DNA of 64,000 nt from Pseudomonas kitaguniensis (GTDB taxonomy: Bacteria > Pseudomonadota > Gammaproteobacteria > Pseudomonadales > Pseudomonadaceae). Within the stretch, counting starts at the first letter, position 1, and every line of letters begins with the position of its first letter. The stretch is taken from assembly GCF_009296165.1 (NCBI RefSeq), contig NZ_VUAZ01000003.1, positions 62,001-126,000 on the forward strand. The letters are read 5' to 3'. The notes under the pieces were generated by a model. The model did no database searches and was not told the DNA's origin. It was given only the letters and a program-made list of their open reading frames with translations. The translations under genes were made by a program, and so were the position numbers. This document shows positions 25,148 through 32,402 of the stretch, piece after piece.

Positions 25148-25176
25148 ATATTACCTATGGCATTTTTAAAAGTAAA
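25148..25176 (-). promoter_or_regulatory. PR promoter (TTTACT-17-TAATAT)
   Basis: The -35 TTTACT (25171-25176) and -10 TAATAT (25148-25153) are separated by 17 bases on the minus strand and drive the Cro-like gene. The -10 is overlapped by operator 1 and the -35 by operator 2, so repressor binding would block it. Confidence 0.85.
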
Positions 25177-25213
25177 TGCCATTGGCATTTGTAGCTATAT
25201 TACCGATGGGAAT
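25150..25213. promoter_or_regulatory. OR: three operator sites
   Basis: Three 15-bp sites related by ATTACC/GGTAAT half-sites lie at 25150-25164 (ATTACCTATGGCATT), 25175-25189 (centre of a perfect 17-bp palindrome AAATGCCATTGGCATTT) and 25199-25213 (ATTACCGATGGGAAT). The centres are 25 and 24 bp apart. Two matching sites occur at 27603-27642. Confidence 0.85.
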
Positions 25214-25224
25214 ACGATTCAGGG

Positions 25225-25800
25225 ATGAGCAAGAAACCCCTACCGCAAGACAAAAAGGATGAGTGCCTTCGGCTGAAGGCATTGTTCAATAGAAAGAAAA
25301 ATGAGCTTGGCCTGACCCAGGAGAAGCTGGCGCACGCCTTAGAAATCAATCAAAGCTCCGTCAGCCACTATCTGAATGGTGTTAACCCGCTCAATCCTTC
25401 GATTGCCGCCTCGTTCGCGAACATATTGAAGGTGGATGTTCGTGAATTTAGTGAGCGCCTCGCCAAAGAGATTTCTCAAATGGCGTCATCCATCGACCAG
25501 CGGCACACCGGATCTGGCACCGCCATCTCGCTGGATGGAGAAGATTCGTCCAAATCTGATCGTGACTTTACGGGGGCTGGCGAGAGAGCAAGGGCCCTGG
25601 CTTTGGCCGCAAGCCCAAGGTCTAGATCGGCACTCGAGCGGATTGCCGAGGCCGCAGATTCTGGGCTGCTGAGCGAGCAAGATGTTCTGCTATTGGAGGC
25701 TATCGCCACTCGCCTTTCGATCAGGATCCCAACCAAAACAGAATCGCCTCATCAGCGTTTAAGGAAAAAGCTGACTCCAAATGATCCAGTTCCTGAATAG
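25225..25800 (+). CDS. Phage repressor, HTH type without an S24 peptidase domain
   Basis: The 191-residue protein is in the cI position. An XRE-type helix-turn-helix lies at residues about 25-80 (LGLTQEKLAHALEINQSSVS, then HYLNGVNPLNPS). The rest is a polar linker and a helical C-terminus (ALERIAEAADSGLLSEQDVL). There is no Ala-Gly cleavage site or Ser-Lys peptidase domain, so RecA-stimulated self-cleavage is not expected. The C-terminal 7 codons overlap the kinase gene. The protein would bind the five operators and repress PR and PL. It could also be the antitoxin-like partner of the kinase. Confidence 0.8.
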   Translation: MSKKPLPQDKKDECLRLKALFNRKKNELGLTQEKLAHALEINQSSVSHYLNGVNPLNPSIAASFANILKVDVREFSERLAKEISQMASSIDQRHTGSGTAISLDGEDSSKSDRDFTGAGERARALALAASPRSRSALERIAEAADSGLLSEQDVLLLEAIATRLSIRIPTKTESPHQRLRKKLTPNDPVPE

Positions 25801-26659
25801 CGACTGCTTCGGTGGTCAATTGCGTGACCCAGTAAAAACGGGGCTAAACCCATTATTCCGCGCAAAAATTCGGGTCGGTGACGAGTCTTTGCACTGCTAC
25901 GTTAAGCCGATCCCCGATAAGGTTTGGGAAAGGCCGGGCACCTACGAGTTTGAGTCATCTGAAATCGTAAGCGAGGCAATCGGGTATGCGCTGGCCGGTA
26001 TCGTTGGTCTCCCGGTGGCCAAGAATGCAGGGGTAATTGAGCTGGATCGCGATCAAATCCCTGAGAGAGTCCAGCGCGCGCTCGACTTTATTTCTCCCTC
26101 GGGCCCACAGAAAAGCTATTTGGCGTGGTTCTCGCAAGACACGACGCATCCCAATCTTGTGCAAAAGCACGTGGACGGTTTTCCTGATTTTATGAAGGAG
26201 CGTCGAGCAAAGAGACTTGTAACGCAGCTATCCAAGAACAAGTCTATCCCGGCAATTTTGTCTTTTGACGCATGGCTTCAAAACTCTGACAGGCACCTTG
26301 GAAACCTACTTTGGGCGTCTAGCGGTTCGTACACACTGATAGATCACGGAAGGCTATTTGTGTGGCCTGACTGGACTCCAGCCAAGCTGAGCGGGGCAAG
26401 GAAGTGCCCAAATAGGCTGATGGAAATAATCGATCTTTATGTGCCTCAGTGGAGCCAGAATCTACCCGTTCGAAGCGCTAGGCTGCTCGCGTACAATTCT
26501 TTCTCTGTCGCGTTTCGGGATGGTGGAGCAGAAAAAACAACGGAAATGCTATCGAGTTTTCTAGGCGACGAGGGGTCGGCCCAGGTGGTCGACTTCATTG
26601 CCGCGCGTCTGGATAATGACCGATACTCCAAGGAACTTGGAATGCTGGCAATATCATGA
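25781..26659 (+). CDS. HipA-like kinase in the immunity operon
   Basis: The 292-residue protein has the marks of the shorter HipA-like kinase family (HipA_2): a nucleotide-binding lysine in CYVKPIP (Lys42), ESSEIVSEAIGYALAG as the following helix, the catalytic loop NSDRHLGN (Asp170, Asn175) and the metal-binding Asp188 in LIDHGRL. All core residues are present, so it should be active. It lacks the N-terminal subdomain of full-length HipA. It overlaps the repressor gene by 20 bases and the third gene by 4, so the three should be co-expressed from the prophage. The substrate is unknown; the upstream HTH repressor is one candidate. Confidence 0.82.
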   Translation: MIQFLNSDCFGGQLRDPVKTGLNPLFRAKIRVGDESLHCYVKPIPDKVWERPGTYEFESSEIVSEAIGYALAGIVGLPVAKNAGVIELDRDQIPERVQRALDFISPSGPQKSYLAWFSQDTTHPNLVQKHVDGFPDFMKERRAKRLVTQLSKNKSIPAILSFDAWLQNSDRHLGNLLWASSGSYTLIDHGRLFVWPDWTPAKLSGARKCPNRLMEIIDLYVPQWSQNLPVRSARLLAYNSFSVAFRDGGAEKTTEMLSSFLGDEGSAQVVDFIAARLDNDRYSKELGMLAIS

Positions 26660-27537
26660 ATATCTCCGAAAAGCTCAGAAGTCGCATAGGTGGCGCACCC
26701 CGCCAGGAGCTCGTGCGTGGCTCCTGGAGAAGTATAAGCATGTGCCTTGATCCTGATGCAGGGGAGTTCCTTAATGTGGGGGTTGCCTTCCAGCATGGCG
26801 TGCAAGTCGAGATTCGCATGCTCGACACCTTCCAGCGCCTGGCTTGCTTATATGACGGCCGAATCGATCAAAACGATTTGGTGCATTACCTTCAGGACGT
26901 AGAGGCCACGCTGCTGAGTTATGGCGGCAATCTCCCTGACTTTATCGGACACGATGTTCGACTGGGAGAGGCCCTGTTTGCATCTGGCGCCACGGCAGAA
27001 AGCGTCGTCGATGAGTTCTTCAATGACGTAGTGACCCTCGCCCGCCCAAAATTTGGAGACAAGCGTGACCACTTCCGCTATCACTCCACACCCAAGCTTA
27101 GGGACGGCGTGCTGAGAATTATGGAAGAAAAAATGAGGCTGAAAGCATCCCGCATTATTCAGCAGGGAAGATTCAGCTTAAAAATGAAAGGGTCTGCGAA
27201 CCGCATCGAAGTAGACGTCCCCCTGCTTAGCAGTGACGCCGCCGGCACAATTGTCTCTGCGTGGTACAAGAGTCCGCTTGTGGTTGAGCATAACATCCTG
27301 CAAGCAGCCTCGGACATTCTGCTAATTACGAGCAACTCAGATCGAAAAGGGTCTATTTCGGTACTAATGCCCAGTTCTGATAGCGGCATGTCAGCAGAGG
27401 AATTTCGGAAAGTCCACGACACGGCCTTTCGCCAGATGGATCGGGCCAGCAAGGCTGGTGTTGACGTCATCGAAGCAGTGTCGACTGACGCATTGGCCAA
27501 CCAAACAATCGAATGGTGGGACGATAGAGCTGCATAA
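26656..27537 (+). CDS. DUF3037-like protein, third gene of the immunity operon
   Basis: The protein has 293 residues. The N-terminal part (RGSWRSISMCLDPDAGEFLN, then VGVAFQHG) resembles the start of DUF3037 proteins, which are often encoded next to HipA_2 kinases. The remaining two thirds are not recognised: a helical middle followed by an alpha/beta part with DVIEAVSTDALANQTIEWW. It starts within the kinase stop (ATGA) and is followed by a terminator. The DUF3037 link is from memory and covers only part of the length. Confidence 0.62.
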   Translation: MNISEKLRSRIGGAPRQELVRGSWRSISMCLDPDAGEFLNVGVAFQHGVQVEIRMLDTFQRLACLYDGRIDQNDLVHYLQDVEATLLSYGGNLPDFIGHDVRLGEALFASGATAESVVDEFFNDVVTLARPKFGDKRDHFRYHSTPKLRDGVLRIMEEKMRLKASRIIQQGRFSLKMKGSANRIEVDVPLLSSDAAGTIVSAWYKSPLVVEHNILQAASDILLITSNSDRKGSISVLMPSSDSGMSAEEFRKVHDTAFRQMDRASKAGVDVIEAVSTDALANQTIEWWDDRAA

Positions 27538-27559
27538 CGCCTAAATCATCCATCAAATC

Positions 27560-27583
27560 AGCCCGCCTAGTGCGGGCTTTTTT
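27560..27583 (+). terminator. Terminator of the repressor-kinase operon
   Basis: The stem AGCCCGC/GCGGGCT with a CTAGT loop is followed by TTTTTTATT on the plus strand, 22 bases after the third gene. Confidence 0.88.
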
Positions 27584-27602
27584 ATTGCCATCGACAAATA
27601 TT

Positions 27603-27642
27603 ATTACCATTGGCATTGACAGCAAATAATGCCATTGGTAAT
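27603..27642. promoter_or_regulatory. OL: two operator sites
   Basis: ATTACCATTGGCATT (27603-27617) and AATGCCATTGGTAAT (27628-27642) are near-perfect inverse copies of each other with centres 25 bp apart. They match the OR sites in sequence and spacing. Confidence 0.87.
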
Positions 27643-27644
27643 GT
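27616..27644 (+). promoter_or_regulatory. PL promoter (TTGACA-17-TAATGT)
   Basis: A perfect -35 TTGACA (27616-27621) and -10 TAATGT (27639-27644) with 17-base spacing point into the plus-strand early operon. The two OL sites cover the -35 and the -10 edge. Confidence 0.88.
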
Positions 27645-27678
27645 TCGTTCATCGCAGCGACACACAGCCACTGCGAAC

Positions 27679-27691
27679 CGCTCTTTAACAA
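27679..27691 (+). promoter_or_regulatory. boxA-like antitermination element (nutL-like)
   Basis: CGCTCTTTAACAA lies about 40 bases downstream of PL. It matches the boxA core of nut sites and rRNA leaders (GCTCTTTA). A small hairpin follows at 27755-27771 (CACGG/CCGTG), and another strong one at 27914-27942 (TGCACCC/GGGTGCA). The stretch 27650-27968 otherwise holds no supported gene. Confidence 0.6.
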
Positions 27692-27968
27692 CCTGAAGAC
27701 GTAGACCCAGGCGCCGAGTGAATCCGGCCATTGAGTTCTGGGAACAGTACGAATCACGGCTTGCTTCCGTGTCCGGTAATTCGGCGCGCAAGGTTTGCTG
27801 AGCAACACCTAATTCAACTGCTGCGCCCGGCATGCCGTCGCAGCGGTCAGTAAAGACATTCGATTCAATCCGGTGACCGACGCCAGTAGCGGGTTACGGC
27901 GGAAGTTTTCACTGATGCACCCAACTGCAGTTCGGTCGGGTGCATTGGGAAAACAACCGGAGAAATCT

Positions 27969-28127
27969 ATGAAAATCGCGAGCCTTTCCATTGAAGTAGC
28001 GCTTCCGCAACCTGGCGACAAAGAATTTGAATCTTTTGTCGAAAAAGTCGCGGAAGCTGTTCTTAAGCGTGTGTCTACCAAGCTTCAAGACAAACCCAAA
28101 CCCGACGAATCAACGCCGCTTGAATAA
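27969..28127 (+). CDS. Small early protein (52 aa)
   Basis: The protein has 52 residues from the ATG at 27969, preceded by GGAGAAATCT. It starts MKIASLSIEVALPQPGDKEF and ends in a Lys/Pro-rich tail. It is the first gene of the PL operon, where lambda has N, but its amphipathic acidic composition does not look like an arginine-rich N protein. Function unknown. Confidence 0.55.
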   Translation: MKIASLSIEVALPQPGDKEFESFVEKVAEAVLKRVSTKLQDKPKPDESTPLE

Positions 28128-28325
28128 ACCGCTCTTGCCAATCGTGCTGTCGATGATCTTGTCGACTTCCTCTTTGGCCCTTGATTGAAGCGCGTCGAGC
28201 ACCTCTTTCTTGTCGCCTACATCAACCCCGCAATCGGCACATCGGATCATCTGATCCTCTTCGCCCTCATCGGGAATTGCGAACTTTTTGCTGCCGCACG
28301 CGCTGCACGATGCTGAAACTTGCAT
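28110..28325 (-). CDS. Small zinc-ribbon protein
   Basis: The 71-residue protein is encoded opposite to the PL operon. Two CxxC knuckles (CSACGSKKF and CADCGVDVGDKKE) form a zinc ribbon, followed by a basic helical tail. It resembles the small putative zinc-binding proteins (ECs_2282 type) found in prophages. Its end overlaps the end of the convergent 52-aa gene by 18 bases. Confidence 0.65.
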   Translation of the reverse strand: MQVSASCSACGSKKFAIPDEGEEDQMIRCADCGVDVGDKKEVLDALQSRAKEEVDKIIDSTIGKSGLFKRR

Positions 28326-28510
28326 ATTTCACCTATTCGCTAGTTGGTTGTTGGCACATCCAGCCTAGCGCGAATCGCGTCACCTTGCGCAGTGGTGAGC
28401 TGGCCGCCGGCCACTATCCAACGTCGAAGCCCAATACGCCTCTAACCGTCAGCACACCTCCCCCGCGCCCATCGGCAACCAGCGGGAGGCATGAGTGTTG
28501 ACGAATACAG

Positions 28511-28732
28511 GTGAACCAAATCCACGGAGACATTCATGAGCCAACAACGAGCGCCATTCCCACGTCGGCTGACAACGCCGACCAGATGAATTTGCCCGAG
28601 GGCAAAACCTGCGGCGAATGCGTGCACTGCAAACGCTGCACCGCGATGTTCGGGCATATCCCGGCTGACGAATCTTGCGACTGGAGCCCTTCGCGCTTTC
28701 GAGAAGCTGTTCCCGTCGCGGTTTCCGCCTAA
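28511..28732 (+). CDS. Cysteine-rich small phage protein
   Basis: The conserved core (MNLPEGKTCGECVHCKRCTA, then MFGHIPADESCDW) is a small Cys-rich domain common in Pseudomonas phages. The start is unclear: a GTG at 28511 gives 73 residues, an ATG at 28586 gives 48, and neither has a good ribosome binding site. A good one (GGAGAC) instead serves an ATG at 28535 in another frame that stops after 17 codons. Confidence 0.6.
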   Translation: MNQIHGDIHEPTTSAIPTSADNADQMNLPEGKTCGECVHCKRCTAMFGHIPADESCDWSPSRFREAVPVAVSA

Positions 28733-28753
28733 CCCCAAACACTGGAGGTCGCC

Positions 28754-29572
28754 ATGAGCGATATCAAATACACCGACGACGGCAAGAAAGTCCTCGTCGT
28801 TGGCAAGCTCAACGCCCAGCAGACAATCGTGCAAGAGATCTTCGTCAGCGCCGGCCAGGAAATCCCCAGTGGCGAAAACTTCGTGGTGAAAAGCCTGCAC
28901 GACGCGCCAGCCGAATCGTGGAAGGAAAAGAACCTGCGCGAACTTGAGGCGCGCTACGAGAAGCAGAAGAAGAATCTGGAACAAGAGGTCGACCAGCAGC
29001 ACTGCCGGTTGACCATGATCAAGGTCAAGGCCAAGCACCATGCTGACGCCTTATTCCGGTTCGTTGAAAAGTCCGATGAAGGTTCGCTTGATCTTCTGAA
29101 GAAGGTCATGTCCGGCCAGATCACTCACGTATTCGTTTCAGGCCATTCGCCGGAAATCTTCGAATGGTATGGCGACAAAGGTCCGTATGAGATTGATCGC
29201 TACCACGGCCGCATGGAACTGAAAGGCATCAAGCTTCTGTCGCTGTACGGCTACTCCGAAGGCGATCTTGAATATCGCCTGCACACCTACCGCGACGGGA
29301 GCGGCGGCAGTGAACAGGTATGGCCGACCACCAGCTATCAGGAAGCGCTCACGATGGCCCAGGCCGCTTGCGACGAACAGGCTGACGCCTACCTGGCTGG
29401 CAAGCGCAGTTCGTTTTCCATGTCTGATTGGAAAAAGATCGAAGGCCTCGTCATTCCTGATGCCGTGATTGAAAAGTATGAGGCCGAGGCAGACGCGGCG
29501 CGGCTAAAGCGAATTGCTGGCCTTCAAAAAGAGCTTGCCGATCTTGAGGCTAAAGCTCTTACCAAAGCATAA
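28754..29572 (+). CDS. Hypothetical early phage protein (272 aa)
   Basis: The protein has 272 residues with a GGAGG ribosome binding site. A beta-rich N-terminal 50 residues precede a Lys/Glu-rich coiled coil (SWKEKNLRELEARYEKQKKN), a globular middle (HVFVSGHSPEIFEWYGDKGP) and a helical end. It is the first large gene of the early operon. No family recognised. Confidence 0.65.
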   Translation: MSDIKYTDDGKKVLVVGKLNAQQTIVQEIFVSAGQEIPSGENFVVKSLHDAPAESWKEKNLRELEARYEKQKKNLEQEVDQQHCRLTMIKVKAKHHADALFRFVEKSDEGSLDLLKKVMSGQITHVFVSGHSPEIFEWYGDKGPYEIDRYHGRMELKGIKLLSLYGYSEGDLEYRLHTYRDGSGGSEQVWPTTSYQEALTMAQAACDEQADAYLAGKRSSFSMSDWKKIEGLVIPDAVIEKYEAEADAARLKRIAGLQKELADLEAKALTKA

Positions 29573-29595
29573 CAACCGCCACCCTGGAGGCGACC

Positions 29596-30033
29596 ATGAA
29601 CGCAGCATTAAAGATATGCCAGGAGCGTTACGACGCTCAGTTACCTCCAGAGGTCAGCGAGAGCGACGAGGTCACGGACTGGCTTGAGCATTCGGCGGAA
29701 CAGCTGGTGTGCGGCATGGACATCAAGTGGAAGCGCCGCTACGGCCAGCCTCAGGTGGTGACGTTTGAGCGGTTCTGCACGGTGCTGCAGGGCCACTTGA
29801 ACCAGCGCCAGATTGACGGCCTGGACCAGCGTGATTCGTTTGCCCGCCTGCTGCTTTCGGCAATGCTCGGCAGCCAGAGCGATGCCCGGTCTCACGCCGC
29901 AGACCTGCTGGGCCAGCAACGGCCCATTGAAGCGGTCGAGAAGATCGCCGTAGCGCTGTTGAGGCCGTATGCCGACGACGCGATAGCGGCGGAACGGGAA
30001 GAGCGCGAAGACGATGTGGATGCCGGTCTATGA
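29596..30033 (+). CDS. Hypothetical early phage protein (145 aa)
   Basis: The 145-residue helical protein has MDIKWKRRYGQPQVVTFERF in the middle and an acidic end. GGAGG lies 7 bases before the ATG. It overlaps the next gene by 4 bases. No family recognised. Confidence 0.62.
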   Translation: MNAALKICQERYDAQLPPEVSESDEVTDWLEHSAEQLVCGMDIKWKRRYGQPQVVTFERFCTVLQGHLNQRQIDGLDQRDSFARLLLSAMLGSQSDARSHAADLLGQQRPIEAVEKIAVALLRPYADDAIAAEREEREDDVDAGL

Positions 30034-30221
30034 GCCCTCACATCCTGATCGATGAAGCACTTGAAGCGCTTGAGCATCCCAGCAGCGAGCCAGGCGCCCA
30101 GGCGGTGGTGGTTCGGATGATCACCAACATGCTTACCGGCGACGCGATCACCGTCGAAGAATTCAACCACTACTGCCAGCGCCTGCTGAAAATCACCAAA
30201 CACCGCAAGGAGGCTGCATGA
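30030..30221 (+). CDS. Small early phage protein (63 aa)
   Basis: This 63-residue all-helical protein (MSPHILIDEALEALEHPSSE at its start) overlaps both neighbours by 4 bases. Function unknown. Confidence 0.58.
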   Translation: MSPHILIDEALEALEHPSSEPGAQAVVVRMITNMLTGDAITVEEFNHYCQRLLKITKHRKEAA

Positions 30222-30412
30222 CCACTGCACCGGTTAAATCGCTGATCGACGAGCAGCTCGACCAAGTTGAGTCGAAGCTGATCATGCTGGGCTTCGGCCT
30301 TCCCTTCAATGAAGTGATCGGCCAGCCGCGTGAGCGTGCCGTGGCCACGCTGCCGAAGCGCTTGGCGGCAACGATGAAGGGCGGGCGGATCGCGGTGAGG
30401 GTTAGGCCTTGA
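30218..30412 (+). CDS. Small early phage protein (64 aa)
   Basis: The 64-residue protein has AAGGAGG before the ATG. It contains SLIDEQLDQVESKLIMLGFG and a basic C-terminus. It overlaps its upstream neighbour by 4 bases and is followed by a TTG-started small frame (TTGA overlap). Function unknown. Confidence 0.58.
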   Translation: MTTAPVKSLIDEQLDQVESKLIMLGFGLPFNEVIGQPRERAVATLPKRLAATMKGGRIAVRVRP

Positions 30413-30525
30413 CCACCCACCAAAGCACCCGGCGCCTGCTGATCTGGCACGGCGCCTTCCCTGTTCTTGCCCTCTTCACCTTCCTGATTTTGCTCAGCGC
30501 CCTCGCTGATCGAATCACTCAATAA
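30409..30525 (+). CDS. Tiny membrane protein (38 aa)
   Basis: This 38-codon frame from the TTG at 30409 overlaps the upstream stop (TTGA). It consists of a basic N-terminus and one strong hydrophobic segment (FPVLALFTFLILLSALA). It could be a host-membrane-directed early protein. Confidence 0.45.
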   Translation: MTTHQSTRRLLIWHGAFPVLALFTFLILLSALADRITQ

Positions 30526-30570
30526 CCAATACCTCACAGCGCCCCGCAAGGATGGCGCGGGAGTATCGCC

Positions 30571-31665
30571 ATGCTCGCAGCAATTGCAGATCGCATCCGT
30601 TCCAGGTCCTACGAACTTCCTCTGTCCCGTGATTACGTCCGTCACTGGGGCTTGAAAGAGGCCATTCGGGAGCTGGTGCAGAACGCCCTGGATAGTGAAT
30701 CGCCGTTTGAATACGCCTTCGCCGACGGCCAACTGTTCATCACCAGTCGCTTTGCAAGGCTGGAGGCAAGCACGCTGGTGCTGGGCAGCACTTCCAAGGC
30801 TCACCGCTCCGACGCTATCGGCAGTTTCGGCGAGGGTTACAAGATCGCCCTGCTGGTGCTGACCCGCAACGGCTACGACGTGAAGGTCTGGAACGGCAAC
30901 AAGCAGTGGGTACCCGAGTTCAGGCATAGCGACCAGTTCGACGCGGAGGTGTTGTGCATCAACGAGACACCGGCGCATCGGCAGAATCAGGGCGTTGAGT
31001 TCGTTGTCTCCGGCCTCACCGATGAAGACGAAACCGAAATCCGCAGCATGTGCCTGCGCATGCAACCGCCAATGAGCGACGTCATTGGCACCAAGTACGG
31101 CCACATCCTGCCCTCCCGGCCGGGGAAGCTCTACGTCGGCACGCTCTTCGTATGCGACACAGATCTGACCTACGGCTACGACATCCTCCCCGAGCATCTG
31201 CAGCTTGAGCGTGACCGCCAAACGGTGAGCGGCTGGGATTTGAAGCAGGTATCCAAAAACGCCTGGATCGACACCGGGCGCATGGATGATGTGGCAGAGA
31301 AAATCGAGGCGGGCATTCCCGACGTTGAGTATGTCGAGTACGGCAGCACCGAGCTTGTACGGGAGGCCTGCTACAGGCTGTTTCAGCAGAAGCACCCCGG
31401 TGCTATTGCCGTTCAATCCCAGGAAGAGCTGAACAGTCTGATCAAGCAGGGCATGACCAATACCGTGGTCGTGCGCGGCGCGTATTACTCGCAAGTCGCC
31501 AACTCGACCTCATACAAGCAGCAGGTGTCCCACGTCGTTGCCATCCAGACGCCCAAAGCGGCCTTGGAAGAATGGTACCGCGACAACAAAAAATATATGA
31601 GCAGACTGCCCGCGGCGTCCTTCAAGGAACTGGCCAAGCGCGCGGATGGCTGGAGGAACAAGTGA
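30571..31665 (+). CDS. Phage GHKL-type ATPase
   Basis: The 364-residue protein has an N-terminal Bergerat ATP-binding fold. The N box is ELVQNALD (Glu34, Asn38, Asp41) and the lid/G2 loop is GSFGEGYK (residues 84-91). The usual DxGxG motif between them is not clear (the region reads LVLGSTSK). The C-terminal 250 residues are unassigned and contain no kinase or topoisomerase domain. It lies directly before the recombination genes. MORC- or Hsp90-like DNA or protein remodelling is possible; no function is shown. Confidence 0.68.
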   Translation: MLAAIADRIRSRSYELPLSRDYVRHWGLKEAIRELVQNALDSESPFEYAFADGQLFITSRFARLEASTLVLGSTSKAHRSDAIGSFGEGYKIALLVLTRNGYDVKVWNGNKQWVPEFRHSDQFDAEVLCINETPAHRQNQGVEFVVSGLTDEDETEIRSMCLRMQPPMSDVIGTKYGHILPSRPGKLYVGTLFVCDTDLTYGYDILPEHLQLERDRQTVSGWDLKQVSKNAWIDTGRMDDVAEKIEAGIPDVEYVEYGSTELVREACYRLFQQKHPGAIAVQSQEELNSLIKQGMTNTVVVRGAYYSQVANSTSYKQQVSHVVAIQTPKAALEEWYRDNKKYMSRLPAASFKELAKRADGWRNK

Positions 31666-32402
31666 TGTCCGAACAAAACATGCATATCTGGAACAAGGTC
31701 GATAAAACCGACACCAGGTTCACCAAGAAAGCCAAGGTCAACGGCCAGGACATCACAAGCTTGAGCGGTACCGCGATGGCCATGAAGGCCACCGAGTTGT
31801 TTGGTCCGGTCGGCATCGGTTGGGGCTGGAGGATTGTCGAAGAGCGCTTCGATGAGGGTCATGAAATCTTGATCGGAGAAGGCGACAAGCGCGCATGCAT
31901 AGGTCGCGAGATTGGTCACACAGTCAAAATCGCCCTCTGGTTCATGCAGGACGGCCAGCGCGGCGAGATCGAGCAATACGGCTGCACTCGGTACCAGTAC
32001 AAAACTACCTACGGCATGACCACTGACGGCGAAGCGCCAAAAAAATCGCTTACCGACGCCATCAAGAAATCGCTTTCGATGCTCGGGTTCAGCGCCGACG
32101 TGTTCCTCGGGCTGTTCGATGACGAAGCGTACGTCACTCAACTCAAGGAAGAGGAAGCGATCGCAAACGCCGACGACAAGGACGCTGAAATCCTTCGGCA
32201 GAAGCAGGAGCGCGTGGACTGGCTCGCCTCAGCAGTTGAGACCATCGGCAAGGCCGTCACTACGTACGAACTGAAAACCTTGAATGTGAAATACATCCGC
32301 GAAGCGACTCGCCGCAATGAACCAGCGTTCATCGCCCGCATCACTCGCGCATTCGAAGAACGCAAAACTAGCCTTGAGAAAGGCACGGAGGCAGCAGTAT
32401 GA
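31665..32402 (+). CDS. Rad52-like single-strand annealing protein
   Basis: The protein has 245 residues from the ATG at 31665, whose A is shared with the upstream TGA. The N-terminal domain (SLSGTAMAMKATELFGPVGI, then GWGWRIVEERF) and the motif KKSLTDAIKKSLSMLGFSAD, then VFLGLFDD near residue 130 are hallmarks of Rad52-type phage annealing proteins (Sak-like). The C-terminal third is helical. With Gp157 and DUF2303 it forms the phage recombination block. Confidence 0.82.
   Translation: MSEQNMHIWNKVDKTDTRFTKKAKVNGQDITSLSGTAMAMKATELFGPVGIGWGWRIVEERFDEGHEILIGEGDKRACIGREIGHTVKIALWFMQDGQRGEIEQYGCTRYQYKTTYGMTTDGEAPKKSLTDAIKKSLSMLGFSADVFLGLFDDEAYVTQLKEEEAIANADDKDAEILRQKQERVDWLASAVETIGKAVTTYELKTLNVKYIREATRRNEPAFIARITRAFEERKTSLEKGTEAAV

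Noticed and set aside
30193..31494. 433-codon minus-strand open frame
   Set aside because: It is opposite to the GHKL ATPase gene, which has clear motifs.
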